NCBI RefSeq assembly: GCF_010078385.1
Contig: NZ_SIJC01000001.1
Coordinates: forward strand, 620,001 to 684,000
Origin: Chengkuizengella sediminis
Lineage (GTDB): Bacteria; Bacillota; Bacilli; Paenibacillales; KCTC-33759
Direction of reading: 5' to 3'
DNA length: 64,000 nucleotides
Below the pieces are notes generated by a model, which was not told the DNA's origin, did not search any database, and saw only the letters and a program-made list of their open reading frames with translations. This document shows, piece by piece, positions 28,380 through 37,392 of this stretch. The number at the start of each line of letters is the position of its first letter. Within the stretch, counting starts at the first letter, position 1. Both the position numbers and the translations under genes were made by a program.

Positions 28380-29273
28380 CTATTCATCTTTCGTTTGTTT
28401 TTCTTTTAAATAGGTCCAATTTTCATCTTGTCTGATTAAATCTTCTTTCATTAGTTTTCCTATTGCCCGTTTAAATGCTGCTTTACTCATATTAAACTTT
28501 TGTAATATAATATCTGGCGGGGTTTTATCTGAATAAGGCATTGCAGCGTTTGGACGGTCCTTTAAAAAATGAAGCAGGATCGTTGCATCCTCATCTCTGC
28601 CTTTTTCCTTACTTAACCTTAGTGAAAGATTAACTCGTCCATCTTCACGGACAAAAGTTACTCTTACTTTCACTTCTTCACCAACTCTAAGTTTTTTTGT
28701 TCTTTCTGTAGAGTGTATCATCCCGATGGCTCCAAACCCTAATACACCACCATCCACAAGTACAAAAGTTCCCATTTTTAAAGTTTTATATACTCTCGCA
28801 TCAAACCATTGATTTTTCCACGTAGAGGGAGCTGCAAAAACATATGTCTCAAATTCTCTTTCACCAGCAAGTTTAGCAAGCATTCTGCCCTGTTTATCTT
28901 GCTCTAAAACAACAAATACACGATCACCAACAACAGGTCTTAGTTCTTGTTCCTCTGGTAATTCCCTTATCGGCAGCAATAATTGCCTGCCTAATCCCAT
29001 CTCCAAAAAACATCCCATACGCGGATGAATATCTGCCACTTCTAATAATGCTAATTCACCCAAACTGATTAAAGGACGTTTCATCGTAGAAGCTAAACGG
29101 TCATGAGTATCATGGAATAAAAACACTTCTATGTAATCACCAATTTGAATTTGACCTTCAACTTCGCTGTAATGCAGCAGTACATTTTCAGAACCATTTG
29201 TTAAATAATATCCGTTTGGTTCAACTTCTTTTTCGACTTCTAATTGCACATACGTGCCCGCTTCTAATTTCAT
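28380..29273 (-). CDS. S1 RNA-binding domain protein (CvfB-like)
   Basis: 297 residues starting MKLEAGTYVQLEVEKEVEPN. It has three successive S1-like OB folds. The third contains VLVDGGVLGFGAIGMIHSTE and the KVRVTFVREDGRVNLSLR strands. A C-terminal winged helix follows (PPDIILQKFNMSKAAFKRAI). This order is that of CvfB/YitL, an RNA-binding virulence and haemolysin regulator in Staphylococcus. The start overlaps the rsfS stop by 4 bp, so the two are translationally coupled. The target RNA is unknown. Confidence 0.85.
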   Translation of the reverse strand: MKLEAGTYVQLEVEKEVEPNGYYLTNGSENVLLHYSEVEGQIQIGDYIEVFLFHDTHDRLASTMKRPLISLGELALLEVADIHPRMGCFLEMGLGRQLLLPIRELPEEQELRPVVGDRVFVVLEQDKQGRMLAKLAGEREFETYVFAAPSTWKNQWFDARVYKTLKMGTFVLVDGGVLGFGAIGMIHSTERTKKLRVGEEVKVRVTFVREDGRVNLSLRLSKEKGRDEDATILLHFLKDRPNAAMPYSDKTPPDIILQKFNMSKAAFKRAIGKLMKEDLIRQDENWTYLKEKQTKDE

Positions 29274-29617
29274 ACATTCTCTACCACTTTTGCATCAGAC
29301 CATAAACGTTCAATGTTATAGTACTCACGATCTTCACGATGAAAAACATGTACAATCACATCTCCTATATCTATGAGCACCCACCTAGCGGTATCATAAC
29401 CTTCTATTCTTTTAATACTTCCGTTGCTTTTTTCAACGTTTTTTTTCACTTCTTCAGCAATAGCTTTAACTTGTGGCTCGGAATTTCCATGACAAATAAC
29501 AAAATAATCTGCGATCAATGAAATTTCCTTTATATCTAAAGATGTGATGTTATGCCCCTTCTTTTCCTCAATTGCATTATTAACGATAGTTAAAATTTCT
29601 TCTGAATTTAAACTCAT
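29270..29617 (-). CDS. rsfS: Ribosomal silencing factor RsfS
   Basis: 115 residues, start MSLNSEEILTIVNNAIEEKK behind GAAGGAGG. It binds L14 of the large subunit and blocks 30S-50S joining when nutrients are short. Conserved segments: ISLIADYFVICHGNSEPQVK, GYDTARWVLIDIGDVIVHVF and the ending YYNIERLWSDA. This is the full family pattern and length. It lies between yqeK and the S1-domain gene. Confidence 0.97.
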   Translation of the reverse strand: MSLNSEEILTIVNNAIEEKKGHNITSLDIKEISLIADYFVICHGNSEPQVKAIAEEVKKNVEKSNGSIKRIEGYDTARWVLIDIGDVIVHVFHREDREYYNIERLWSDAKVVENV

Positions 29618-29618
29618 T

Positions 29619-30197
29619 CTATTCCTCCTTCATATTTTTCATTTCATCAATTAAAAAGTTGCGTGATTCAATGGTTAAAGGAAAAATCTTTTTTCCTTTG
29701 GATATTAAAAAACGGATTGTAGAGTCAAACCCTGCGATAAGAGCTTTTTCTAAACTTTGCTTAGATAATTCTCGAATTTGATCCACCCCAGGAAAATCTC
29801 TCCCTGGCTCCATGTAGTCTGCTAAACATACTATCTTTTCAAGCATTGACATGTTCGTTCTGCCAGAAGTGTGGTAACGAATAGCATTGATCACATCTTC
29901 ATCATTAATCGAAAACTCTTGTTGTACTAATTCCGCAGCAACAGGACCATGCCATAACTGTTTATCATATTGTAATAATTCAACCGGCAGATGTTCCTTT
30001 ATAACCCATTCTTTTTGTCGTTCTATTGACCAATACTTACAATAATCATGCAACAAAGCTGCCAAATCTGCTTTAACAGGATCAGCCCCATATTCGTTTG
30101 CCAAAGCAACAGAGGTTTCCATCACACCTAATGTATGAAGCCAGCGCCTTTCAGGCATCTGCTGTTGTACAGCTTGAATAAGTTTATCTCGTTTCAT
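29619..30197 (-). CDS. yqeK: Symmetrical bis(5'-nucleosyl)-tetraphosphatase YqeK (HD domain)
   Basis: 192 residues from MKRDKLIQAVQQQMPERRWL, preceded by AAGGAGC; it overlaps the nadD 3' end by 14 bp. It is an HD-superfamily hydrolase that cleaves Ap4A to two ADP. The metal ligands are visible in RWLHTLGVMETSVALA (H), DLAALLHDYCKYW (HD) and HGPVAAEL, with YHTSG for a further His and ADYMEPGRDF (D). It is directly after nadD, a conserved pair in Firmicutes. Confidence 0.94.
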   Translation of the reverse strand: MKRDKLIQAVQQQMPERRWLHTLGVMETSVALANEYGADPVKADLAALLHDYCKYWSIERQKEWVIKEHLPVELLQYDKQLWHGPVAAELVQQEFSINDEDVINAIRYHTSGRTNMSMLEKIVCLADYMEPGRDFPGVDQIRELSKQSLEKALIAGFDSTIRFLISKGKKIFPLTIESRNFLIDEMKNMKEE

Positions 30198-30774
30198 ATA
30201 ATTTATGCTCCTTAATAAAATCATATACTTTATCATGAACGAGATATCGTATTGATTTGTTTTGAGCGGAAAGATCCCTTATATTACTAGATGAAATGTC
30301 TATCAAAGGCATTGTTACCATATTGATCTTTTGCTTCATTTGTTCATTTATTAGCTCCCATTTTATTTCAGTTCCAGGTCTTTGGAGCCCTATAAAAGAA
30401 ATAAGTTGGATCAACTCATCAATTTGAAACCACTTCGGTAAATACTGTATCATATCTCCTCCTATAATGAAGAAAAATTCATGTTGAGGATATTTCTTTT
30501 TTAAAATTTTTACCGTATCTATCGTATATGACACGCCTTCTCTTGTTAACTCCAGATCTTTCCCCAAAAAAAATTTGTTTGTTTGAACTGCCTCACATAC
30601 CATTTCCCATCTTTGTTTAGGAGTTGCAATAGGAGTATTATTTTTGTGAGGAGGGATAGAAGAAGGTAAAAACCAAACCTCTTGCAGATCCATTTCAATT
30701 CTAGCCCTCTCAGCAACTATCATATGGCCAATATGAATGGGATCAAAAGTACCTCCCAAAATCCCTACTTTCAT
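30184..30774 (-). CDS. nadD: Nicotinate-nucleotide adenylyltransferase NadD
   Basis: 196 residues starting MKVGILGGTFDPIHIGHMIV behind GGAGGATTAG. It adenylates nicotinate mononucleotide in NAD synthesis. The GGTFDPIHIGH motif carries the ATP-binding histidines. WFLPSSIPPHKNNTPIATPK and the C-terminal ISSSNIRDL (the S-x-T-x-x-R-type motif, here with Ser-Asn) complete the nucleotidyltransferase fold. Length is typical. It overlaps yqeK and follows yhbY. Confidence 0.97.
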   Translation of the reverse strand: MKVGILGGTFDPIHIGHMIVAERARIEMDLQEVWFLPSSIPPHKNNTPIATPKQRWEMVCEAVQTNKFFLGKDLELTREGVSYTIDTVKILKKKYPQHEFFFIIGGDMIQYLPKWFQIDELIQLISFIGLQRPGTEIKWELINEQMKQKINMVTMPLIDISSSNIRDLSAQNKSIRYLVHDKVYDFIKEHKLYETR

Positions 30775-30807
30775 TCTAATCCTCCATCAAATGTCTTCTT
30801 AAATCAT

Positions 30808-30852
30808 TTCTATAGGACTAAGCTACATCACTTTACTTCACTTTTTTGGGTA
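30808..30852 (+). repeat. Partial copy of the dispersed spacer repeat before nadD
   Basis: TATAGGACTAAGCTACATCA followed by CTTTACTTCACTTTTTTGGG and TA matches the second half of the repeat at 2877-2939 and 27156-27216. It fills most of the yhbY-nadD gap. Confidence 0.5.
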
Positions 30853-30855
30853 TTG

Positions 30856-31146
30856 TTATGGAAGCTCTATGGTTTTGTTGTCCTCTGATTCCTTATACAA
30901 CACAATCACATTCCCAATCACTTGTACCAATTCGGATTTGGAAGATTTGGCAATTTTCTCTCCAATTTCTTTTCGATCATCTAAGTTATTACTCAATACA
31001 CTTATTTTCATTAGTTCTCTACCTTCTATTGCTTCATTGATATGTCGTATTAAGTGATCATTGACTCCACCTTTTCCAACTTGAAAAATAGGTGTTAGAT
31101 TATGTGCTAATGATCGAAGATATCTTTTCTGTTTTCCTGTTAACAT
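30856..31146 (-). CDS. yhbY: Ribosome assembly RNA-binding protein YhbY
   Basis: 96 residues, start MLTGKQKRYLRSLAHNLTPI. This is a CRM-domain protein that associates with pre-50S particles. The KQKRYLRSLAH opening, FQVGKGGVNDHLI (GxxG loop), RELMKISVLSN and VQVIGNVIVLYKES are the standard YhbY segments. Length is normal. It stands between aroE and nadD as in most Bacillales. Confidence 0.96.
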   Translation of the reverse strand: MLTGKQKRYLRSLAHNLTPIFQVGKGGVNDHLIRHINEAIEGRELMKISVLSNNLDDRKEIGEKIAKSSKSELVQVIGNVIVLYKESEDNKTIELP

Positions 31147-31204
31147 TGTTTAACCTCTATTCAATGGATAGTATTTAATTTTTGTTTTTGTTTTTTGTTA
31201 TATA

Positions 31205-32068
31205 TTAAAATGTTTTTGGGTAATATTCAACTGCTTGTTTCATGGCTTCAATCGGTGCAGGTTTACCTGTCCAATATTCAAAAGCATACGCTCCTTGATA
31301 TATAAACATACCTAAACCACTGTGAATTAGACAGCCCTTTTCTTCTGCTAAGGAAAGAAGTTTGGTTTTTCTTGGGTTATAAATCAAGTCACTAAAAACC
31401 ATGTTTTCATTAATAAATAATGAAGGAATCGGACTATATTCAATCTGTGGATGCATCCCTACGGAGGTCGTGTTGATGACTAAATCAACCTCTTTATTTA
31501 TTTTTGCAATGTCTGAGAGAGCCATACCTGTTGCCTTCACGAATGATTGCATTGATTCCGCAAGTTCTGTTGCTTTTTCCTCAGTACGATTGGCAATCCA
31601 AATATGATCTGGATTTTCCCCAGCTAATGCATAAGCAACTCCCCTAGCTGCACCACCTGCACCTAAAATTAGAATCCTTTTTCCCTTTAGGTCGAGCTGT
31701 GTTTCTTCTTTCAAAGATCTTACATATCCAATTCCATCAGTATTATATCCTTTCAACTTGCCATGATCATTCACGACTGTATTAACAGCCCCAATCACTT
31801 TGGCACCTTCATCAATCTCATCAAGGTAAGACATTACTTCTACTTTATGTGGAATAGTAACGCTAAGTCCTCCAAGCTTAAAAGCTCTAAATCCTTCTAT
31901 CGCTTCTTTTAACATTCCCACTTCTACATGGAATGCTCCATAAATAGCATTTATATTCATCTCCTGAAAAGCACGATTCAACATAGTAGGAGACTTGGAA
32001 TGTTTAATTGGATCTCCAATGACACCATACACTTTTGTGTTTGTATTTATTTTTGAATGAAATTGCAT
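31205..32068 (-). CDS. aroE: Shikimate dehydrogenase
   Basis: 287 residues, start MQFHSKINTNTKVYGVIGDP behind GGGGGAGGT. It reduces 3-dehydroshikimate to shikimate with NADPH. The substrate site shows GDPIKHSKSPTMLN and VTIPHKVEVMSYLDEID (catalytic Lys). GYNTDGIGYV is the shikimate-binding N-T-D. The cofactor loop is LGAGGAARGVAYAL. The C-terminal MFIYQGAYAFEYWTG is conserved. It is in the yqeH-aroE-yhbY-nadD order. Confidence 0.97.
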   Translation of the reverse strand: MQFHSKINTNTKVYGVIGDPIKHSKSPTMLNRAFQEMNINAIYGAFHVEVGMLKEAIEGFRAFKLGGLSVTIPHKVEVMSYLDEIDEGAKVIGAVNTVVNDHGKLKGYNTDGIGYVRSLKEETQLDLKGKRILILGAGGAARGVAYALAGENPDHIWIANRTEEKATELAESMQSFVKATGMALSDIAKINKEVDLVINTTSVGMHPQIEYSPIPSLFINENMVFSDLIYNPRKTKLLSLAEEKGCLIHSGLGMFIYQGAYAFEYWTGKPAPIEAMKQAVEYYPKTF

Positions 32069-32098
32069 CTTATTACCTCCCCCATAGATAAAAGACTA

Positions 32099-32138
32099 AA
32101 ACAGGGTTCCAAAAATAATAGTCAGTTTAAACCCTGTT
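32099..32138 (-). terminator. Weak terminator between yqeH and aroE
   Basis: AACAGGG / CCCTGTT arms with further A-T pairs around a loop of about 20 bases. The minus strand continues TTTTAGTCTTTT. It may attenuate rather than end transcription. Confidence 0.45.
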
Positions 32139-32190
32139 ATTGATACCTTCTATAATATCGTATGCTTGGAACCGAATAAAAATCTAGTAC

Positions 32191-33309
32191 TTATAACATG
32201 GATTCACGTAAAACGACTTTCACACCCTTAGGGGAATGTATCACCACTTCTGCACCAGTTTCTCCGTTGCATTTGATCCATCCTAACCCAGATATCAATA
32301 CATCCAATCTCTTGTTCTTTGGAATACGAAATGCATGTTTTGTAAAGGAAGGAAGAGATTTTAGCTCTTTAATTCCAGGTGGAGATAACATTTCACCTTT
32401 TTGATTTTCATATACTTCATCTGCTTTATCCAACTTCGTTCGATGGACATACACAGAATTTGAAATAAAACATGTAAAAGATTGACGTTCACCTTGAACA
32501 AAATCAAACCTTGCAAGTGCTCCAAAAAATAATGTTTGTCTTTCATTTAATTGATATACTCTTGGTTTTAAAGATTGTTCTGGTGTTATTTTTTGTAAAT
32601 CGTGTTTTGAAATAATTTCAGTCATTCGTGAAGTATAAACAATCCCCGGTGTATCAACAATATTTTTTCCATCTTCCAAAGGAATCTTTACTAAATCTAA
32701 AGTAGTACCTGGATATCTGGATGTCGTTAATTCTTCATCTAAATCACTAAAATCACTGATGAGTCGATTTATCAGAGTGGATTTTCCAACATTTGTTGCT
32801 CCTACAACATAAATGTCTCTGCCTTTTCTATACTTACTTAAAACATCTAATACATCTTGAAAACCTATATTTTTTTTAGCGCTGCACAAGACGACATCAA
32901 CAACGTTTAAACCATATTCTTTCGCTTGTTTTTTTACCCAATTCATCACTTTATTCAAATTCATATTTCTAGGTAGTAAATCTACTTTATTGACTACCAT
33001 AACCGTAGGATTTGAACCAACAAAACGTTTCAATCCAGTAATTAAACTTCCTTCAAAATCAAATACATCAACAATATTTAAAACTAAACTCTTTGTTTGT
33101 CCTACATGGCTTAGAATCTTTAAAAAATCATCTTCCTCTAGAGCAATAGAGGAAATCTCATTGTAATGTTTGATTTTATAACAACGTTGACATATCGTTG
33201 CATTTTCTTTTGGAACATATCCAATTTTGTTCGAATCATTCGTTTGCAATTTAACACCGCAACCTGAACAATATTCGAGCTGATCTGTATCTATGTTTAT
33301 TTTATCCAC
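32191..33309 (-). CDS. yqeH: Ribosome biogenesis GTPase YqeH
   Basis: 372 residues from a GTG start (MDKINIDTDQLEYCSGCGVK) behind GGGAGGATT. It is a circularly permuted GTPase needed for 30S assembly. The N-terminal zinc finger is C-x2-C ... CQRCYK. The GTPase motifs occur in permuted order: G4 NKVDLLPR, then G1 GATNVGKSTLIN, then G3 DTPGIV. A C-terminal RNA-binding TRAP-like domain follows. It is 3 bp after yqeG, so the two are coupled. Confidence 0.97.
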   Translation of the reverse strand: MDKINIDTDQLEYCSGCGVKLQTNDSNKIGYVPKENATICQRCYKIKHYNEISSIALEEDDFLKILSHVGQTKSLVLNIVDVFDFEGSLITGLKRFVGSNPTVMVVNKVDLLPRNMNLNKVMNWVKKQAKEYGLNVVDVVLCSAKKNIGFQDVLDVLSKYRKGRDIYVVGATNVGKSTLINRLISDFSDLDEELTTSRYPGTTLDLVKIPLEDGKNIVDTPGIVYTSRMTEIISKHDLQKITPEQSLKPRVYQLNERQTLFFGALARFDFVQGERQSFTCFISNSVYVHRTKLDKADEVYENQKGEMLSPPGIKELKSLPSFTKHAFRIPKNKRLDVLISGLGWIKCNGETGAEVVIHSPKGVKVVLRESML

Positions 33310-33312
33310 AAT

Positions 33313-33831
33313 TTAATCCTCCCAAGGCATTAGACCTTTCTTTTTTAACTTGGAAAGAATGATTCGTTCTATTCTTCGGTTAATTCTTGTAAAAAAAGAA
33401 TCCTCACCAATTGAAACTGGCTTCACTAAAATAGTATTCAAACCAAATCGATTCCCCCCATACACATCAGTCAGTAACTGATCACCAATAACCACAGTTT
33501 CAGATGCCTTTAAGCTCATTAATTGAAGTGCTTTTTTAAAAGCTAAATTAGCTGGTTTTCTGGCGTTTGGTAAAAAAGGTATATTTAAAGGATCAGCAAA
33601 TTTAGATACCCTTGCATGATTATTATTGGAAACTATAACTACTTTAAAACCAATTTCTTCCAACTGCTTTAACCATCGAATTAATTCAGGTGTGGCTAGT
33701 GGTACTTTTGCGCCAACAAGCGTATTGTCTAAATCAGTAATAATTCCTTTAATACCTGCTTTTTTTAAAGCATCTATATCAATCTCATAAATTGAATTCA
33801 CATGTAAATAGGGTACAAATTTTTTGATCAA
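33313..33831 (-). CDS. yqeG: YqeG family HAD-IIIA phosphatase
   Basis: 172 residues from a TTG start (MIKKFVPYLHVNSIYEIDID) behind GAGGTG at 7 nt. HAD motifs: ITDLDNTLVGAK (motif I, nucleophile Asp), VVIVSNNNHARV (motif II) and VIGDQLLTDVYGGNRFGLNT (motifs III and IV). This is the usual YqeG length and order. The physiological substrate is unsettled; in mitochondria the related PTPMT-like or GEP4 enzymes act on phosphatidylglycerophosphate. It is first of the co-directional yqeG-yqeH set. Confidence 0.95.
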   Translation of the reverse strand: MIKKFVPYLHVNSIYEIDIDALKKAGIKGIITDLDNTLVGAKVPLATPELIRWLKQLEEIGFKVVIVSNNNHARVSKFADPLNIPFLPNARKPANLAFKKALQLMSLKASETVVIGDQLLTDVYGGNRFGLNTILVKPVSIGEDSFFTRINRRIERIILSKLKKKGLMPWED

Positions 33832-33895
33832 ATCCTGTCACCTCAATTAATTTCATACGGAAACTATACCATATATGTCCTTTTTGTTGCAAAAA

Positions 33896-33929
33896 AAAGC
33901 TGAAGGGCACTTGAGTAAGCGCCCTTCAA
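33896..33929 (-). terminator. Terminator of the MoxR-DUF58-transglutaminase operon
   Basis: TGAAGGGC / GCGCCCTTCA stem followed on the minus strand by GCTTTTTTTTGC, right after the transglutaminase stop. Confidence 0.88.
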
Positions 33930-33932
33930 CTA

Positions 33933-36137
33933 TTATTTAAAAAACCCTTTCCTTAATCGACGTATAATTTTTGAAGCCCTGTTCGCTTCATCTGCATCTA
34001 TGATGAGTGAACTATATTTTGCACGTTCAAAAATAAGAATTAATTCATTAAAATCTTTTTCTAACCAATAATAATTGGATTTCCATCTATTTATCAATTC
34101 TCTAATGGTTTCATGCTCTTTCTTACCAAAGCCTTTTTTGTATGCAAACTTTAAAAATCTCTCAAACTCAATAATCACTTTATCATTCGTTTTTCTTCTA
34201 AATGTCCTGTTAATCACTTTTTTAAAGTAAAGTAGAATCACTTTGAATTTGTTCACTATTATAAAGAGCAGAATAATGGAAGACGCAATCATACCTATAG
34301 TATATATCCCTAATTCGCTTACCTTAAATCCTGAATCTGAAACTTGGTTATCTTCTGAAATAATATCTACATTAGATTTTGTTATTGAGTTTCCATCAGA
34401 TATATAAACCTCTGGGATTATAAAGCCTGCAGTTGGTTCGAAAGGTATCCACCCATAACCATCAAAATACACTTCAACCCAAGAATGCGCATTAGAATTA
34501 CGAACAGTATAACCTAACTTAAATTCATCTAAATTATCTCGTTGTCTCAACTGTTCCATGATAAAAGAATCAAATTCCTCGGAATTTTCTTCACCTGGAG
34601 TATATCCTTTCACCCAACGTGCAGGTATACCAAGTGAACGTGTCATGACAACCATTGCAGTTGAATAATAATCACAATAACCCTCTTGTATTTCAAAAAG
34701 AAAACGATCTACAAAATCTTCACTTTGCCCTTTTGTTAAATCTGGCTTGTTGTTGTATGGGAACGTTTCAGAGAGATAGGTCTCAATTTGTTTTACTTTA
34801 TCATAATCATTATCTTCATTAGCGGTAATTTGTAATGCTATATCCTTCACTCTTTCTGGTAATGTACCTGGTAACTGAAGGTACGCATTCATTACGACTT
34901 CTGATTTAATCATTGTAGAGGCTTCTTTTAATTTATTCGGTTCAATCACAGGGACATCAGAAACAATCGTATAACTGTTCGGATATTCAATCCTATTCCA
35001 ATATAAGGATTGTTGATTAGAATCCCACATAACAGCATCAGATATGTTTTCAATTTGCTCTTTGTTAACGGACAAGAGTTTATTGATAGATACTGCACCA
35101 AACAAAACAGGATAAATTTCTTTGTTTAACATCTTAATACTTTGTTCTACTTCTTTCGTTTTTAATTTAGAAGTATTAAATTCATCTGAACCTGATAAAT
35201 AATGATCTGAACTACCTACTAATCTTTTAGTCGCATTTTCTAATTCATTGGATTCCCATCCCAATCCGTTATAAAAAGATCTTGTCTCACCTCTCCAATA
35301 ACTTCTTTGCGCGCTTTCAACTTCCATGACAGAAGAGTAGTCGAATTCAAATCCGAATCCTAATCTTTCATTATTACGAGCATAACCTGAAGTTGAATCA
35401 GTAATATCCTCTAAAATGAGTCCTTCCCCTTCACCCATGGCAGCAGCTTGTCTAGCATTTTTCCATGCAGTATAGGGGTCTGTTAGTAAAGGACCAAAGC
35501 TAGGTGCCATCGTACCCATTATAATCGTCACCGAAACAAATACAATAATTGGAGTCACAAATGATTCAGGATAATCCATAATTTCAGACCAGCTTTTAGG
35601 GTGTTTTGATTTAAAGTGATTATAATGATTAATAATTAATAGTAATAATCCACTAAAAATGATAAAAGCTACTTGATCCCACAAAGTATGAACTGTGAAT
35701 GAATCTAATGAACAAAACACAATGATCGTGATCATGATCAACAAACCGATTCTCTTCAAATTGGTTGCCCATAAAATTAATATGAAATATATGAAACCTA
35801 CAACAAAACTAAACCAAATATATGGATGGAGGTTGAGGATATTTACAAATAAAAATTGAAATAACGATACCACTATCCCCTCTGTATGTTCTATGGTTTG
35901 AATACCAAGAACGAAATAATGAATAGATAAGACCCCAGCAACTTGTAGTAATCGCTTATATAACAACTTATTCATCAATACCTCAATAACTATGACTATC
36001 AAAAAGGAGTAAGAAACAACGGTGCTCGTTTCCTCCCACCAATATACTGAAATCCACTCAATATATTGAAAAAGAAAAATGCCCCATAAAATTAAATTTA
36101 ATTTTTTAAAAAGTTGAGGATGTTTTAAGAATTTCAT
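33933..36137 (-). CDS. Transglutaminase-like membrane protein (TgpA/DUF3488 type)
   Basis: 734 residues. The N-terminal half to about 200 holds six or so membrane helices. A periplasm-side transglutaminase domain follows, with the catalytic Cys in EGYCDYYSTAMVVMTRSLGI and PARWVKGYTPGEE. The His is in NSNAHSWVEVYFDGYGWIPF and the Asp is in that same block (FEPT ending). A further membrane helix near 620 and a C-terminal DUF4129-like cytosolic tail complete it. The MoxR-DUF58-TgpA trio is widespread in bacteria and its substrate is unknown. The start is 2 bp after the DUF58 stop. Confidence 0.9.
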   Translation of the reverse strand: MKFLKHPQLFKKLNLILWGIFLFQYIEWISVYWWEETSTVVSYSFLIVIVIEVLMNKLLYKRLLQVAGVLSIHYFVLGIQTIEHTEGIVVSLFQFLFVNILNLHPYIWFSFVVGFIYFILILWATNLKRIGLLIMITIIVFCSLDSFTVHTLWDQVAFIIFSGLLLLIINHYNHFKSKHPKSWSEIMDYPESFVTPIIVFVSVTIIMGTMAPSFGPLLTDPYTAWKNARQAAAMGEGEGLILEDITDSTSGYARNNERLGFGFEFDYSSVMEVESAQRSYWRGETRSFYNGLGWESNELENATKRLVGSSDHYLSGSDEFNTSKLKTKEVEQSIKMLNKEIYPVLFGAVSINKLLSVNKEQIENISDAVMWDSNQQSLYWNRIEYPNSYTIVSDVPVIEPNKLKEASTMIKSEVVMNAYLQLPGTLPERVKDIALQITANEDNDYDKVKQIETYLSETFPYNNKPDLTKGQSEDFVDRFLFEIQEGYCDYYSTAMVVMTRSLGIPARWVKGYTPGEENSEEFDSFIMEQLRQRDNLDEFKLGYTVRNSNAHSWVEVYFDGYGWIPFEPTAGFIIPEVYISDGNSITKSNVDIISEDNQVSDSGFKVSELGIYTIGMIASSIILLFIIVNKFKVILLYFKKVINRTFRRKTNDKVIIEFERFLKFAYKKGFGKKEHETIRELINRWKSNYYWLEKDFNELILIFERAKYSSLIIDADEANRASKIIRRLRKGFFK

Positions 36138-36139
36138 AA

Positions 36140-37387
36140 TTAAGTCTCACCCCCTAGTTTACTTGGAAGATCCTCTAAATGTTTTATTTCTATACCATAA
36201 AAACCTTTAGATTGGATTGTCTTAAACCAAGGGAAACTTGACTCAGAATAAAATGGATCAGTGACACAGATATGACAGCTGTTCATATCTGAATGTTTTA
36301 TCCAATTTAATGTCTCAATGATGTCATTATTCTTACGCGGGCTTATAATAAGACACAATGTACCTTCTGAGAAAAACCGTTTATGTTTTTTCATCATTTC
36401 CAGTAAACTGTAATGCCCTTCTCGTTCTACTTCTATTAAATGGTTTAATATATTTTCGTAATGGGCTTCTCCTTGTGCTGGTTCAAAGTAGGTTGGTTTG
36501 CTCCCAAAAGAAATATATCCTTGTGCAATTTTATGATTTTTATTTCCATATTTCAGGAAAGATGCCGCAACGGATACTGCGGTTTCAAAATGTTTCGAAT
36601 CATCATAAACCCCTTGATCACAGTCTAGAATAATCATTATTCGTGGAAGTGATTCACGTTCAAAATCTTTCGATTTTAAAGCCCCTGTTTTAGCAGTAGC
36701 ATTCCAATGTATTCTTGAAATTCGATCCCCGTATACATATTCTCTCACTCCATTAATTTGGGAAGTTCCTCTAGATGATAAAGTAATCATGGAGGAATTT
36801 TGAGTACCTTTCATGACATCGTCAATGAATTGCCAACGAGGCAAGTCAATGATTCTGGGAAGTACTTTAAAGAAATGGCTCATTTTAATTTGACCTTGAT
36901 GTTCTATAATTCCAAAAATATCCTCTGTTGAACATGTTGTGCTAGAAAATTGATAGAAACCTCTTTTTAATGAAGGGATGACATATTGTAATTCCCCCTT
37001 TCTCTTCCAATCTGGGATAATTGTAGATTCATAAACAGAGCTTTCTCCATTTTTTCTAACTAATTGATCTCTAATAATGACATAAGGAATGGGCCAAAAG
37101 CCAGGAAAATCAAAATTTAATTGAACATGGATTGAACTACCTCCAGGTATATTACCTCCTTTTTGATTCATTAAATCTCTATTACCCTTCACATATTCTA
37201 TGCCGCTCCATTTTCCTGAAAGTATATAGGCTCCTAAAATAACAACAATAATAAAAATCATATAGGCTAATTTACCGCCTTGAAATATCACAAATAATAA
37301 ACTACTAAACATGATCGTGTAAATGATCCAATATCTTAACTTTTGATTAGGAGATATAGCTGCATACTTAGACGAATAATTTGCCAT
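36140..37387 (-). CDS. DUF58 domain protein
   Basis: 415 residues. Two membrane helices at the N-terminus (about 18-60) are followed by a beta-rich section. The DUF58 core has RGTSQINGVREYVYGDRISR, then IHWNATAKTGALKSKDFERE, and a vWA-like segment with IMIILDCDQG. The conserved YxxGDxxRxIxW motif is intact. Proteins of this type act with MoxR ATPases, possibly in assembling or maturing complexes; the function is unproven. It is co-transcribed with MoxR upstream (5-bp gap) and the transglutaminase gene downstream. Confidence 0.9.
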   Translation of the reverse strand: MANYSSKYAAISPNQKLRYWIIYTIMFSSLLFVIFQGGKLAYMIFIIVVILGAYILSGKWSGIEYVKGNRDLMNQKGGNIPGGSSIHVQLNFDFPGFWPIPYVIIRDQLVRKNGESSVYESTIIPDWKRKGELQYVIPSLKRGFYQFSSTTCSTEDIFGIIEHQGQIKMSHFFKVLPRIIDLPRWQFIDDVMKGTQNSSMITLSSRGTSQINGVREYVYGDRISRIHWNATAKTGALKSKDFERESLPRIMIILDCDQGVYDDSKHFETAVSVAASFLKYGNKNHKIAQGYISFGSKPTYFEPAQGEAHYENILNHLIEVEREGHYSLLEMMKKHKRFFSEGTLCLIISPRKNNDIIETLNWIKHSDMNSCHICVTDPFYSESSFPWFKTIQSKGFYGIEIKHLEDLPSKLGGET

Positions 37388-37392
37388 ATTGA

